Below, one piece after another: positions 43,532 to 55,230 of a DNA stretch of 64,000 bases. Numbering within the stretch: the first letter of the stretch is position 1; each line of letters opens with the position of its first letter. The notes beneath the pieces are model-generated. The model had not been told where the DNA came from, did no database searches, and saw only the letters and a list, made by a program, of their open reading frames with translations. Both the position numbers and the translations under genes were made by a program. Location: assembly GCF_000230995.2 (NCBI RefSeq), contig NC_019973.1, forward strand, positions 2,990,001 through 3,054,000, written 5' to 3'. The DNA comes from Mesorhizobium australicum WSM2073 (GTDB lineage: Bacteria; Pseudomonadota; Alphaproteobacteria; Rhizobiales; Rhizobiaceae).

Positions 43532-44029
43532 ATGTTCGCGGCCCAGGCCATCGATATCTCAGACAAGGCCGCGTTCTACCGCGACCTCGCCAAGCAATTG
43601 AAGGCGCTGCTCGAGGGCGAGCACGATTCGATCGCCAACGCCGCCAATACCGCGGCGCTGATCTTCCAGATGGTGCCCGACCTCAATTGGGCCGGCTTCT
43701 ATTTCCTGGCATCGGACGAGGAGTTGGTGCTGGGGCCCTTCCAGGGCAAGCCGGCCTGCGTGCGCATCGCCGTCGGCCAGGGCGTATGCGGAACGGCGGT
43801 CGAGCTCGGCACCTCGATGCTGATCAAGGACGTGCATGATTTCCCCGGCCATATCGCCTGCGACGCCGCCTCGCGCTCCGAGCTGGTCGTGCTGCTCGAG
43901 GACGAGGAGGGCGTTTTCGGCGTGCTCGATCTCGACAGCCCGCTGCCCGGCCGCTTCGACAGTGCCGACCAGGCCGGCATCGAGGCGCTGGCGGCGATCT
44001 ATGTCGCGGCGAGTTCGTTCCAGGACTGA
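43532..44029 (+). CDS. Free methionine-(R)-sulfoxide reductase (GAF-domain, YebR/fRMsr family)
   Basis: The 165-aa GAF-domain enzyme reduces free methionine-R-sulfoxide using thioredoxin. The three redox cysteines are present with the exact family spacing: PACVRI, ten residues later GVCGTA, and 24 later HIACDAASRSELV. The segment LNWAGFYFL is typical. The start MFAAQAIDISD at ATG 43532 follows GGAGACAAGTC. It protects the cell from oxidised methionine and is probably cytoplasmic and monocistronic. Confidence 0.93.
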   Translation: MFAAQAIDISDKAAFYRDLAKQLKALLEGEHDSIANAANTAALIFQMVPDLNWAGFYFLASDEELVLGPFQGKPACVRIAVGQGVCGTAVELGTSMLIKDVHDFPGHIACDAASRSELVVLLEDEEGVFGVLDLDSPLPGRFDSADQAGIEALAAIYVAASSFQD

Positions 44030-44045
44030 ACTTCCGGCAGCGTAA

Positions 44046-45095
44046 TCAGGGCGCTGCCTTCAGCGCGCGCCTGAAGGCCGTGGTCGCCATGTCGATCAGT
44101 TGCGCGTGGATTTGCGCGCGTGACCGGCCCGCGCCGTCGTCGCATACGGGGTCGCCGATCTCTTGGGATATGATGAGCGCCGGCGCGCCGGGCTTGCACT
44201 CGCCGAACATGCTGTAGTGGCTGGCATCTCCGATCGTCGCGTAGCTGGAATTGGGGATCGCCTTGGCGATGCCCGAGGCATCGGCGGTCGCGGGGATCTT
44301 TCCCGGCTGGCCAAGATTGACGATGTCGATCGGGATTTTGATGCCGGAAATGCTCCCGGCGTCAAAGACATCCGATGGCGCGGGGTCGACCGCCATGACG
44401 AAGCGGACGCGCCGGTCGCTGTTGTCGCGGCCGGCGAGCCGCATATCCATGGTGTGGAGGTCGACGCCGCTTTGCCTCACCCAGCCGCAAAGCGAGGCGT
44501 TGAGCAAGTCGGTGTCGCAATAGGCCGCCAGCAGCTTCGGGTCGACGCGTGCGCCGGCAATGGCGAGCGCCGTGCCGCCGCCCATGGACAGGCCAAGGGC
44601 GCCCACTTTGCCTTGCTCGATGTGGTCCCGGAAGGAGGCCTCGTTTTCCATCGCGTCCAGGGTTGCCGTGAGATCGGTGGGGCGCAACCACAGTTTCATC
44701 GTCTCGGCGGCGGACCTGTTTTTTCCGCCATTTCCCGGATGGGTGGGCCCGGCGACGATGAAGCCTTGTCTGGCCAAGGGCGCCGCGATCCAGCTCAGGG
44801 CTTGCGGGGTGCCGGCCAGGCCGGCGCCATGCGAGAGCAGGATGAGCGGGAATTTGCCGGGAGATACCGGCGCATCGCGCTCGGCGGACGTTCCGGTGAA
44901 GAGCTGGCTATCGCCGAGCATGACAGCCACGCCGCCCGGTTCTGCCGGGTACCAGACGGTGACGTCGAGATCGCTGCCGCGCTCCAGCGATCGGGCCGCA
45001 ACATGGCGAACACCGACTGCATCGACGGCATTGGCCTGATGTTGCAGCGCCAGCGTGGAAACGATGATGGCGCAAAGCATGGTTCGAAATCTCAT
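44046..45095 (-). CDS. Secreted alpha/beta hydrolase (dienelactone hydrolase-like)
   Basis: The 349-aa protein has a signal peptide (MRFRTMLCAIIVSTLALQHQANA) and an alpha/beta hydrolase domain with nucleophile elbow GLSMGGGTA (about residue 164). The oxyanion region is LLSHGAGLAGTP, and a late histidine is seen in GDASHYSMFG. The segment VTVWYPAEPGG resembles platelet-activating-factor acetylhydrolase and dienelactone hydrolase relatives. It should act in the periplasm on an ester, but the substrate is unknown. An AraC-type gene lies upstream on the same strand and could control it. Confidence 0.87.
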   Translation of the reverse strand: MRFRTMLCAIIVSTLALQHQANAVDAVGVRHVAARSLERGSDLDVTVWYPAEPGGVAVMLGDSQLFTGTSAERDAPVSPGKFPLILLSHGAGLAGTPQALSWIAAPLARQGFIVAGPTHPGNGGKNRSAAETMKLWLRPTDLTATLDAMENEASFRDHIEQGKVGALGLSMGGGTALAIAGARVDPKLLAAYCDTDLLNASLCGWVRQSGVDLHTMDMRLAGRDNSDRRVRFVMAVDPAPSDVFDAGSISGIKIPIDIVNLGQPGKIPATADASGIAKAIPNSSYATIGDASHYSMFGECKPGAPALIISQEIGDPVCDDGAGRSRAQIHAQLIDMATTAFRRALKAAP

Positions 45096-45272
45096 TGAAG
45101 TCTCCGTTTTCCGACAGCGTGCCATCGCCGGAACCCCCGAAGTCTCCGGGCAGCAGCTTTGGTCGCAGTCTCGATGACGCGGTATCGCCGGGTCCGGGGG
45201 CGCCCGCGACCTCGATCGCGATCGAGGACGTCCACAATCGCGATCTGGTACGGTCGCCGCGGAGCGGCGTGC

Positions 45273-46322
45273 TCAGCTGCTCAGGGGGCTCGCAAGGGAC
45301 GGCGCCCGCGCGTTCTTCTCGCGCCAGGCGAGCGGGGTCGTGCCAGTCACGCGGCGGAACTCGCGGTTGAAGTTCGATTTGGTCTGGAAGCCGGCGGCGA
45401 ACATGATCTCGGTGACGGACTGGCCGGTTTCGCCGAGCAGCCGGCAGGCCTCGGCGATGCGGTGTTCGTTGACATATTGCGAGACGTTCCTGGTCGTCGC
45501 GCGATTGATGGCCGCCGAGATCTGCCGCGCCGGAATTCCGGCCCGCCGGGCAAGCCGGTTAAGGTTGAGGTTGGCGTCGCGATAGAGCTTCTTCTCCTGC
45601 ATCAGCTCGTTCACCCTGGCGATCGTGTCGGCGTCTTCGCCGTCATCGGGCGGCGATAATTGGTCTATCGGATCGGCGAGGGTGCCGGGAACATGGCTTT
45701 GGCTGGCCGCCGCCGCCGCCACGCCGACAATGACGAGGATGAAAAGATTGGCGATGCCGATGATCGTCGCGGCACGGTCGCCATGGCCGGATGCCAGCTC
45801 GAAGGATACCAGCATGTCGACCAGGGCCGACAGGCACAGTGCCAATGCCGCCGCGATGATGGCCCTGTAGGCAGGCACCGCGCCGTCGAAAGGCGCCAGC
45901 CGAAGCCCATCCGCGCCGGACCGCAACAGCCAGAGGATGGCCGCGGCGTAGATGAAGTCGATTGCGACGAGCGCCATGTCGACCGCGTCGCGCCGCACTA
46001 TGACCAGCAGCATGACGATTGCCGCCGGCGCCGCGTGGAGCATCAGCAAGGCCGGCCACCGGCGGTGGCTGGTGCGGACCAGCCTGGAGACACCAGCATA
46101 GAGCAGCGAGGGCATGATGGCGGCGGAGACGGGAGCGATGTAGCCGACCTCGCGGATGCCATAACCCCAGCGCAGGCCGGTTAAAATAGATTGCAGCGCG
46201 GCAAGCAGGATCAGGCCAAGAAGCGGCAGGTTGGGCGCCGCCTCATCCTCGCGCCTGGCGACGACCCAGAGCAGGATGAACAGCAACAGCGCGACGACGA
46301 AGGGCAGGGGAACGAATGGCAT
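45273..46322 (-). CDS. AraC family regulator with N-terminal membrane domain
   Basis: The 349-aa protein has about six to seven hydrophobic helices in residues 1-225 and an AraC/XylS DNA-binding domain in the C-terminal 100 residues. The latter contains LNRLARRAGIPARQISAAINRA and SVTEIMFAAGFQTKSNFNREFRRVTG. Membrane-bound AraC proteins sense signals within or across the membrane. ATG 46322 (MPFVPLPFVVALLL) is favoured over an in-frame start at 46379, which adds unconserved residues. The next gene on the strand is the secreted hydrolase, a possible target. Confidence 0.88.
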   Translation of the reverse strand: MPFVPLPFVVALLLFILLWVVARREDEAAPNLPLLGLILLAALQSILTGLRWGYGIREVGYIAPVSAAIMPSLLYAGVSRLVRTSHRRWPALLMLHAAPAAIVMLLVIVRRDAVDMALVAIDFIYAAAILWLLRSGADGLRLAPFDGAVPAYRAIIAAALALCLSALVDMLVSFELASGHGDRAATIIGIANLFILVIVGVAAAAASQSHVPGTLADPIDQLSPPDDGEDADTIARVNELMQEKKLYRDANLNLNRLARRAGIPARQISAAINRATTRNVSQYVNEHRIAEACRLLGETGQSVTEIMFAAGFQTKSNFNREFRRVTGTTPLAWREKNARAPSLASPLSS

Positions 46323-46382
46323 GGGTCGGGGGCTCTGTGCTGACAGACGGACCCTAGCCGAAGTGGTCTCGATTCCCAATTA

Positions 46383-46437
46383 GAGCCGTTCGGAAAACCG
46401 GTCCGCACTTTTTCTGGAATTGCTCCAGCGACAGAGC
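46383..46437. repeat. Short palindromic intergenic repeat, copy 4
   Basis: The core GTTCGGAAAACCGGTCCGCA followed by CTTTTTCTGGAATTGC matches the family, here with a longer outer arm (AGAGCC/GAGCCG-type ends). It separates the AraC-type gene from the YeiH gene. Confidence 0.65.
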
Positions 46438-46447
46438 CGAGCCCATC

Positions 46448-47509
46448 TCAGACGAATTTCACCAGCATCAAGCTGAAGCCGCCGATGAACAGGAAGGCGC
46501 AGAAGGCGAGCGCCAGCGGGCGCAGGCCGCGCGAGCGCAGTTGCGAAATGTCCGCCTGCAGGCCCATGGCGGCCAGCCCCATGGTGAGCATGATGGTGGT
46601 GGCCAGCACTACCGCCTGCTTCACTTCGGCTGGTATCGTAACCAGGCTGTTCAATGCCACGACGGCGACAAAGGCGGCGACGAACCACGGCATGGGCGGG
46701 CGTGCAGCCGACTGGTCGTCACTTTTGCGGCGCGCCATCAGGCCGAGCGCGATGACCATCGGCGCAAGCATGGCGACGCGGGTCAGCTTGGCGACGGTGG
46801 CGATCTCGCCGGATTGGGTGCCGTTCTGGAAACCGGCGCCGATGACTTGCGCCACCTCATGGATGGAGGCGCCGGCCCACAGTCCGAAGGCGTGCTGGTC
46901 GAGGCCGAGCAGCGGCGCCAGCAGCGGGAAGCCGAGCATGGCGATGGTGCCGAACAAGGTGATCGAGGCGACGGCATAGGTGACGTCCTCGTCGCGCGCA
47001 TCGGTGACGATGTTGGTGGCGACGATCGCCGAGGCACCGCAGATTGAGGTGCCGGCGGCGATCAACTGGGTGAGCTTGGCGTCGACGCCGATCAGCCGGC
47101 CGAGCGTGATGGTGAAGACGAAGGTGGCGCCAAGGGTCAGCGCGACGACACCGACGCCGCCGGTGCCGATCGAGACGACCTGGCCAAGCGTCAGCTGGAA
47201 GCCGAGCAGCACGATGGCGAAGCGCAGCAGGCGCTTTTGCGAAAAGCCTATGCCGGCCTTGGCGTGCGCCGGTGTGCCGAGCACGTTGGAATAGATCATG
47301 CCGGCGACGACGGCCAGGATCATCGGGCTGAACAGGGCGAAACCGGAGACATTGCGGGCCGAGAAGGCGACGGCCGTGATCATCGCCACCAGCACGATGC
47401 CGGGAAGGATGCCGTTCGCCAGGGAATCGAGGCGCTTGCGACCTTGGGCCAGATCGGCGGAAATCAGGCCTTTCGGAATACCGTTCGCGATGCGAGTCAG
47501 GGACGACAA
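46448..47509 (-). CDS. YeiH/UPF0324 family putative sulfate exporter
   Basis: The 353-aa membrane protein has about ten helices. Characteristic stretches are [62 protein letters not shown] (the conserved Cys-Gly-Ala-Ser-Ala motif) and [13 protein letters not shown]. Family members have been linked to sulfonate and sulfite or sulfate handling. No regulator of the LysR or Cbl type is adjacent; the nearest genes are the AraC-type regulator and the SnoaL-like gene. The direction of transport is not proven. Confidence 0.9.
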   Translation of the reverse strand: MSSLTRIANGIPKGLISADLAQGRKRLDSLANGILPGIVLVAMITAVAFSARNVSGFALFSPMILAVVAGMIYSNVLGTPAHAKAGIGFSQKRLLRFAIVLLGFQLTLGQVVSIGTGGVGVVALTLGATFVFTITLGRLIGVDAKLTQLIAAGTSICGASAIVATNIVTDARDEDVTYAVASITLFGTIAMLGFPLLAPLLGLDQHAFGLWAGASIHEVAQVIGAGFQNGTQSGEIATVAKLTRVAMLAPMVIALGLMARRKSDDQSAARPPMPWFVAAFVAVVALNSLVTIPAEVKQAVVLATTIMLTMGLAAMGLQADISQLRSRGLRPLALAFCAFLFIGGFSLMLVKFV

Positions 47510-47610
47510 TACAATTCTCCGTGCGAGTACGCCGGAGAAATGTCATTCCAACACTCATCTTTCCAACGAATTATTTTCGTTAGAATGATCGATTTTTACG
47601 AACGGTCTTA

Positions 47611-47631
47611 GCCCCTCGAAAGCTGAGGGGC
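47611..47631. terminator. Short stem-loop after the SnoaL-like gene
   Basis: The arms GCCCCTC and GAGGGGC enclose GAAAGCT. It lies four bases beyond the stop of the SnoaL-like gene (minus strand), and TAAGACC follows, so any terminator function is weak. Confidence 0.4.
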
Positions 47632-47635
47632 CGGC

Positions 47636-48022
47636 CTACAGCTGCGCTTCGATCGCCGCCTTGTCGATCACCGACCAGACGTGCCTGATCCTGCCGTCGA
47701 GAAACTCGTAGAAGACGTTCTCGCTGAAGGACACTTTCCTGCCGTTGACCGGCAGGCCAAGAAAAGTTTCCTTCGGCGTGCAGTTGAATTGAAGGCGGCT
47801 CGCTATGAAAGGCGTATCGGCGATCAGCAGCTGGATGTCGAAATAGAGATCTGGAATTTCGCGAAAATCCCGCTCCAGCATGTCGCGGTAACCCGACAGG
47901 CCGACCCGGTCGCCATTGTAGTGCACCTCCTGGTGTACGAAGCGGTCTAGGCTCCGCCAGTCCTGGGCGTTGAGGCAGGCGATGTAACCACGATAGCTAT
48001 TGGCAAGATCTTCATCGGTCAT
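47636..48022 (-). CDS. SnoaL-like ester cyclase/NTF2-fold protein
   Basis: The 128-aa protein has the polyketide-cyclase-like fold: YRGYIACLNAQDWRSLDRFVHQEVHYNG at the start, then GYRDMLERDFREIPDLYFDIQLLIAD and GRKVSFSENVFYEFLDGRIRHVWSVID at the end. The members with an intact HxxxH-like pattern bind small hydrophobic ligands or isomerise them; the substrate here is not known. It is 111 bases from the sensor kinase gene on the same strand. Confidence 0.87.
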   Translation of the reverse strand: MTDEDLANSYRGYIACLNAQDWRSLDRFVHQEVHYNGDRVGLSGYRDMLERDFREIPDLYFDIQLLIADTPFIASRLQFNCTPKETFLGLPVNGRKVSFSENVFYEFLDGRIRHVWSVIDKAAIEAQL

Positions 48023-48133
48023 AGCATGCTCCGGTGCTTTGCCAACCGCATGTCTTCCACGACTGTTCCGGACGGCGAGAAATGCTTGTTCGGGGAAGAC
48101 ATAGAGCGGCGATACCGGAATGCGAGTGCGGCA

Positions 48134-49573
48134 TCAGGGAAGGACTTCGAATTCCGGTCCACCGATCACCTCGTCGATCGCCTGTGGGTCGACGTGCTCG
48201 CTGTCGACCGAGGCTTCGAGCTGCGACAAGGGGGCTTCAAGGGTCCAGGTAACGCCGTGGCTGTCATATTCGAGAACGCCGGTGCCACTCACAGCTGCTG
48301 GAGCGACGCGCTGGAGCACGACGGTGCCGAAACCGCCATGGCCGATGTTCTGCACCTGAGGACCATCGCGCTCTTTCCAGATCAGCTGGAACCGTTTCAG
48401 GTCGCCTGCCTGGCTCACCTTCCATTGCACCGATATCGTTCCCTCGGCGGCCGAAAGCACGCCATATTTGGCGGAATTGGTCGCCAGTTCATGAAAGGCG
48501 ATGCCGAGATACTGGACGGCATTGGGGTTCAGCGTCAGGGAAGGGCCAGCCATGGAAATCCGTTCCTCGTTGCCGAACGGTTTGGCTTGTGCCAGGAGCA
48601 GCTCGAAAATCGTCGCGCCTCGCCAGTCGCCGGATACCAGCAGGTCGTGCGAGAGCGACAGCGCCATGATGCGCTCGCGCACCTGGCGTTCGAACTCCGC
48701 CGGTGTCGAGGACCTCTTGCTGGTCTCGCGGATCATAGAGATGATGACGGAATACTGGTTCTTGACCCGATGGTTGACCTCGCGCATCAGCATGCGGATG
48801 CGATATTCGCTCTCCTTGGCTATCGAGATGTCGCGGGCGATCTTGGAGGCGCCGATGATCCGGCCGACGGCATTGCGTACGGGCGAGATCGTCAGGGATA
48901 CGGGCACTAGGCTGCCGTCCTTGCGGCGGCGGATGGTCTCGTAGGTCTCGACCCGCTCGCCTTTGCGGATGCGCTCCAATATGCGCGGCTCCTCGTCCAG
49001 GTGGTCATCGGGTATCAGCATCGTCACGGACCTGCCGACCGCTTCGTCGGCGGTGTAGCCGAACAGGCGCTGGGCGCCTGAGTTCCAGCTCTTGATGACG
49101 CCGTTCAAATCCTTGCTGACGATTGCATCGAAGGAGGATTCCACGATGGCCGACAGATGATGCCTGGCCTCGTCGGCAAGATGCCGGTCGGTGAGGTCGA
49201 ACAGCATGTTGACGGCCCCGACCAGCCTGCCTTGGTCGTCATGGAGCGGCGTGGGATAGGGAAGGAAGGGCACGCGCGTGCCGTCGGGACGCTGCGAGAT
49301 GGCCGACTGGTTTCTGACCGGCCGGTTCTCCCGCAACGCAATGGCCATCGGGCATTGGTCGTGCGGCAAGACCTGCCCGTCGGTCGTGAACAGCTTGTGC
49401 GTTACGCACCACTGGTCTTTTCCGAGCTCGGGCTCGCGCCCGGCAAAATCGGCCGCGGCCCGGTTGAAATAGGTGATCCTGCCTTCGCTATCGGTCGTGT
49501 AGATGGCGACAGGAAGATTATCGAGGATTTGATGGGATAGATCGAGTGTCGAACTGTTCGACAGGTCCGTCAT
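48134..49573 (-). CDS. PAS-domain HWE-type sensor histidine kinase
   Basis: The 479-aa kinase has two PAS domains (about 10-130 and 140-265: IYTTDSEGRITYFNRAAADFAG and SFDAIVSKDLNGVIKSWNSGAQRLFGY) and an HWE kinase core (about 275-445). That core includes the phosphoacceptor motif MREVNHRVKNQ, the HDLLVSGDWRGA signature, and LGIAFHELATNSAKYG with the N-box Asn. HWE kinases often sense light or redox through a PAS-bound cofactor. No cysteine of the LOV NCRFLQ type is seen, so blue-light sensing is not supported. No response regulator is adjacent. ATG 49573 is preferred; a TTG lies two codons upstream. Confidence 0.9.
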   Translation of the reverse strand: MTDLSNSSTLDLSHQILDNLPVAIYTTDSEGRITYFNRAAADFAGREPELGKDQWCVTHKLFTTDGQVLPHDQCPMAIALRENRPVRNQSAISQRPDGTRVPFLPYPTPLHDDQGRLVGAVNMLFDLTDRHLADEARHHLSAIVESSFDAIVSKDLNGVIKSWNSGAQRLFGYTADEAVGRSVTMLIPDDHLDEEPRILERIRKGERVETYETIRRRKDGSLVPVSLTISPVRNAVGRIIGASKIARDISIAKESEYRIRMLMREVNHRVKNQYSVIISMIRETSKRSSTPAEFERQVRERIMALSLSHDLLVSGDWRGATIFELLLAQAKPFGNEERISMAGPSLTLNPNAVQYLGIAFHELATNSAKYGVLSAAEGTISVQWKVSQAGDLKRFQLIWKERDGPQVQNIGHGGFGTVVLQRVAPAAVSGTGVLEYDSHGVTWTLEAPLSQLEASVDSEHVDPQAIDEVIGGPEFEVLP

Positions 49574-49636
49574 GCGCAAGGTTCCATTTAACCACCGTGA
49601 ACGCTGTCCGGCTGAATTGGTTCCTGGACCCGTAGG

Positions 49637-50569
<933 letters not shown>

Positions 50570-50675
50570 CTACTCATGACCATCGCAGCCCCTAAATAGA
50601 ACGCAATCGGCCGAACAAGCCGGCGCTCCTGGCCTGGCGGCAATGTCCTCCCGGCATCACGAAAGGACGGAAAAC

Positions 50676-51071
50676 GTGGAGATCACACGAAGCGGCTCGC
50701 AGCCCTCGGCGAAGGGGCCCGCCGAATATTTCACCGGGGCGGTGCGCATCGATGCATCCTTCAAGGGCAGCGACCTCGCGCGCGTCGGCGGGGCCACCGT
50801 GACCTTCGAGCCCGGCGCGCGCACGGCCTGGCACACGCACCCGCTCGGCCAGACGCTTATCGTTCTGTCGGGCGCCGGTCTGGTGCAATGCGAAGGTGGG
50901 CCGATCCAACAGATCCGTCCCGGCGACATCATCTGGTTCGCGCCGGGCGAAAAGCATTGGCATGGGGCGTCGCCGACAACGGCGATGAGCCATATCGCCA
51001 TTGCCGAAGCGCTCGACGGCAAGGTCGTCGACTGGATGGAGCATGTCACCGACGAACAATACGGGATTTGA
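50676..51071 (+). CDS. Cupin domain protein
   Basis: The 131-aa protein is a single cupin barrel with metal ligands in the first motif [17 protein letters not shown] (two His and a Gln/Glu-like position) and the second motif [16 protein letters not shown]. The GTG at 50676 follows GAAAGGACGG at good spacing and gives [11 protein letters not shown]. It is the first gene of the LysR-controlled operon. Such cupins can be isomerases, dioxygenases or sugar-binding regulators; which applies is unknown. Confidence 0.88.
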   Translation: MEITRSGSQPSAKGPAEYFTGAVRIDASFKGSDLARVGGATVTFEPGARTAWHTHPLGQTLIVLSGAGLVQCEGGPIQQIRPGDIIWFAPGEKHWHGASPTTAMSHIAIAEALDGKVVDWMEHVTDEQYGI

Positions 51072-51113
51072 CCACCAGGCCTCGCCCACCGACGACACAA
51101 GAAGGAGATCCTC

Positions 51114-52461
<1,348 letters not shown>

Positions 52462-52666
52462 TCAGGCCAAGGCGTTGCCGACGGTTTGGCCCAATGACAG
52501 GCCGAGGCGGTGTCTTGACGCGGGACCGTTGCTGCTCCAGCTTGCCGCGATGTTCGTTCCCGCGCCCGTCATCGCCAAGCGACGCCGCTTCCGCCCAGCG
52601 TGGAGCGGCACGCTGATTGCGCGACGACAAAGGCCGGCAGGATAAATCCGCTTCGCTCGTTTCCAG

Positions 52667-52698
52667 CCCCGCCCGCGACAACAGCCGGCGGGGTTTTT
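52667..52698 (+). terminator. Rho-independent terminator candidate
   Basis: The arms CCCCGCC and GGCGGGG enclose a 13-base loop (CGCGACAACAGCC), and TTTTT follows on the plus strand. It ends transcription from the aldo/keto reductase operon, 220 bases after its stop, or an unannotated transcript in that gap. The GNAT gene starts 18 bases later. Confidence 0.6.
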
Positions 52699-52716
52699 CA
52701 TGCCTGGAGCACTGTC

Positions 52717-53181
52717 ATGATCATCGAGTCTGCCATCCGGTTTCGGCCGGCCGAACCCGCCGATGCCGCCGCCATCCGCGACATTGTGCGTGCCGCCTAT
52801 GCCAAATGGGTGCCGGTGATCGGCCGCGAGCCGCTGCCGATGCGCGCCGACTACGAAAAGGCCGTCGCCGAGCATCCGTTCGACCTCGCCGTCGAGGACG
52901 GCCGCATCGTCGGCATGATCGAGACCACGCTGGCCGACGATCACCTGTGGATCGAGAACGTCTGCGTCGCGCCGGAAGCGCAGGGCAGGGGTATCGGCCG
53001 CCTCCTGCTGGAGCGTGCGGAAATCAAGGCGCGCGAGGCGGGCCGCAACGAGCTTCGCCTGTTGACCAACGGCGCCTTCGAAGCCAACGTGTCGCTCTAC
53101 AAGCGGCACGGCTATACGGTCGACCGGGAAGAGCCGTTCATGAATGGGGTGACGGTCTATATGAGCAAGAGGTTGACATGA
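52717..53181 (+). CDS. GNAT family N-acetyltransferase
   Basis: The 154-aa enzyme has the classical GNAT pattern: IRFRPAEPADAAAIRDIV at the start, WIENVCVAPEAQGRGIGRLLLERAE carrying the Q/R-G-x-G-I/A loop, and NVSLYKRHGYTVDREEPF at the end. The ATG 52717 lies 18 bases after a terminator, so the gene probably has its own promoter. The substrate is unknown. An ACT-domain gene follows after 16 bases and is probably co-transcribed. Confidence 0.88.
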   Translation: MIIESAIRFRPAEPADAAAIRDIVRAAYAKWVPVIGREPLPMRADYEKAVAEHPFDLAVEDGRIVGMIETTLADDHLWIENVCVAPEAQGRGIGRLLLERAEIKAREAGRNELRLLTNGAFEANVSLYKRHGYTVDREEPFMNGVTVYMSKRLT

Positions 53182-53197
53182 CGATCGGAGCGCGACG

Positions 53198-53581
53198 ATG
53201 GCTGCGAGGATAACGCTGAAGCAACTGTCCGGGCTCTACGCGATTTCGCGGCTTCAAGCCGCTGACGGTATTCCTGGCTGGGCGGACGGACCAGGTTTCG
53301 TCAGCATCACCAGGACCGACGACGAGCTCTCGATCACCTGCCTTCAGGATCGCGTGCCCGATGCCGTCAAGCATGACCGCGACTGGGTCGCCTTCAAATT
53401 GCAGGGGCCGTTCGCGTTCGACGAAACCGGCATCGTGCTGTCCGTCATCAGGCCGCTGTCGGAAAACGGGCTGGGCATCTTCCTGGTATCGACCTTCGAT
53501 GGCGACCACCTGCTGGTGAAGGACAAGGACCGGCCGGCGGCAACACGGCTGCTGGGCGAAGCCGGGCATACGCTGCTATAG
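53198..53581 (+). CDS. ACT domain protein (CASTOR-like)
   Basis: The 127-aa protein is built of two ACT-type halves, ITLKQLSGLYAISRLQA ... FVSITRTDDELSITCL and WVAFKLQGPFAFDETGIVLSVIRPLSENGLGIFLVSTFDGDHLLVKD. The second resembles the ligand-binding segment of ACT repeats in amino acid sensors. It should bind an amino acid or similar ligand, but the partner is unknown. It follows the GNAT gene closely. Confidence 0.85.
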   Translation: MAARITLKQLSGLYAISRLQAADGIPGWADGPGFVSITRTDDELSITCLQDRVPDAVKHDRDWVAFKLQGPFAFDETGIVLSVIRPLSENGLGIFLVSTFDGDHLLVKDKDRPAATRLLGEAGHTLL

Positions 53582-53732
53582 TCCGCTCATCGCTGGTCTG
53601 GCCGTCTGGCTCAACCACTGCCGCGCTGGCTCAACCGGTTCGGGGATTGCGTTTGACAGCGCCGTTCGCGCATCGTTATTTCTAGCCAGATATCACGGCC
53701 TGACCGGCCATGCGGCACCCCAAGGAGAGACC

Positions 53733-55166
53733 ATGTCACACGATCTGCAGTTCTACATCGATGGCGCGTGGGTCGATCCTGTCGTGCCCGACACGCTCGA
53801 CGTAATCGATCCATCGAACGAGGACGCTTTCGCGCGGATTTCGCTCGGCTCCAGGGCCGATGTCGATAAGGCGGTGGCCGCCGCCAAGCGCGCCTTCAAC
53901 ACATATGGCTTCACCTCGGTCGAGGAGCGCCTCGACATCCTCAACCGCGTCATCGAGGTCTACAAGAAGCGCAGCAAGGACCTGGCGGTCGCCGTGTCGC
54001 GCGAGATGGGCGCGCCGCGCCAGATGGCGCTCGACAGCCAGGTCGGCATCGGCCTGGCGCATCTGGCCAAAATGGCCGAGACGCTGAAGAATTTCCAGTT
54101 CCGCCACGTCAAGGGCAACCATCTCGTGGTCAAGGAGCCGATCGGCGTCGTCGGCCTGATCACGCCCTGGAACTGGCCGCTGAACCAGATCACCTGCAAG
54201 GTCGGTCCGGCACTCGCCGCCGGCTGCACCATGGTGCTGAAGCCGTCGGAAATCGCGCCGCTCGATGCCATCATCTTCGCCGAGATCATCGACGAGGCCG
54301 GCGTGCCGAAGGGCGTGTTCAACCTCGTCAATGGCGACGGCCCTGGCGTCGGCCAGGCGCTGTCCAGCCATCCCGACATCGACATGATGTCGTTCACCGG
54401 TTCGACGCGAGCCGGCATATTGGTGGCCAAGGCCGCCGCTGACACCGTCAAGCGCGTGCATCAGGAGCTTGGCGGCAAGTCGGCCAACATCCTGTTCCCG
54501 GATGTCGACCTCGCCACCGCCGTCAGCAAGGGCGTCGCCGGCTGCTTCAGCAACAGCGGCCAGTCCTGCAACGCGCCGACGCGCATGTTCGTGCCGCGCG
54601 ACCGCCACGACGAGGCCGCGGGATATGCCAGGACGGCGGCGGAAAAGTTCACGGTCGGTCCAGCCGACGGCGCCAACACCAAGCTCGGCCCCGTCGTCAG
54701 CCAGGTCCAGTTCGATAAGATCCAGGACCTGATCCAGAGCGGCATGGACGAGGGTGCCACGCTGGTCGCCGGCGGCCCCGGCCGCCCTGCCGAACTCAAT
54801 CGCGGCTACTATGTCAGGCCGACCGTGTTCGCCGACGTCACCCACGACATGCGCATCGCGCGCGAGGAGGTTTTCGGGCCGGTGTTGGCGATCCTGCCCT
54901 ACGACACGGTCGAGCAGGCTGTCGAGCAGGCCAACGACACCGTCTATGGCCTTGCCTCCTACATCCAGGCCAAGGACCTACAGAAGGCGCGCGAGGTCGC
55001 GGCCCGCATGCGCTCGGGCAATGTCTACATCAACTATCCCCAATGGGACGCCGGCCTGCCCTTCGGCGGCTACAAGCAGTCGGGCAACGGCCGCGAATAC
55101 GCCGAATACGGGCTCGAGGATTTCCTCGAGATCAAGGGCATCGCGGGGTACGAGGCGGCGGAGTAG
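53733..55166 (+). CDS. Aldehyde dehydrogenase
   Basis: The 477-aa NAD(P)-dependent dehydrogenase has the catalytic cysteine in FSNSGQSCNAPTRM (about 277-290), the general base Glu in VHQELGGKSANILF, the NAD-binding SFTGSTRAGILV, and PWNWPLNQITCKVGPALAAGC. Length and domain order are normal. It is related to enzymes acting on aliphatic or aromatic aldehydes; the substrate is open. A ribosome binding site (AAGGAGAGACC) precedes ATG 53733, and a stem-loop follows the stop. Confidence 0.93.
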   Translation: MSHDLQFYIDGAWVDPVVPDTLDVIDPSNEDAFARISLGSRADVDKAVAAAKRAFNTYGFTSVEERLDILNRVIEVYKKRSKDLAVAVSREMGAPRQMALDSQVGIGLAHLAKMAETLKNFQFRHVKGNHLVVKEPIGVVGLITPWNWPLNQITCKVGPALAAGCTMVLKPSEIAPLDAIIFAEIIDEAGVPKGVFNLVNGDGPGVGQALSSHPDIDMMSFTGSTRAGILVAKAAADTVKRVHQELGGKSANILFPDVDLATAVSKGVAGCFSNSGQSCNAPTRMFVPRDRHDEAAGYARTAAEKFTVGPADGANTKLGPVVSQVQFDKIQDLIQSGMDEGATLVAGGPGRPAELNRGYYVRPTVFADVTHDMRIAREEVFGPVLAILPYDTVEQAVEQANDTVYGLASYIQAKDLQKAREVAARMRSGNVYINYPQWDAGLPFGGYKQSGNGREYAEYGLEDFLEIKGIAGYEAAE

Positions 55167-55177
55167 TGCAGGACTTT

Positions 55178-55200
55178 CGGGCCGGCGCAACGCCGGCCCG
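55178..55200. terminator. Perfect 10-bp stem-loop after the aldehyde dehydrogenase gene
   Basis: The arms CGGGCCGGCG and CGCCGGCCCG enclose CAA. It lies between the convergent aldehyde dehydrogenase and AraC-type genes and probably serves both, although no T-run is present. Confidence 0.5.
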
Positions 55201-55230
55201 GTCAGAAGGGACAGGTCCCGTCAGAAGGCT

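Noticed and set aside
43171..43566. A minus-strand 131-aa frame between two genes.
   Set aside because: It overlaps both neighbours, including the reductase start, and its sequence looks like antisense of a repeat region.
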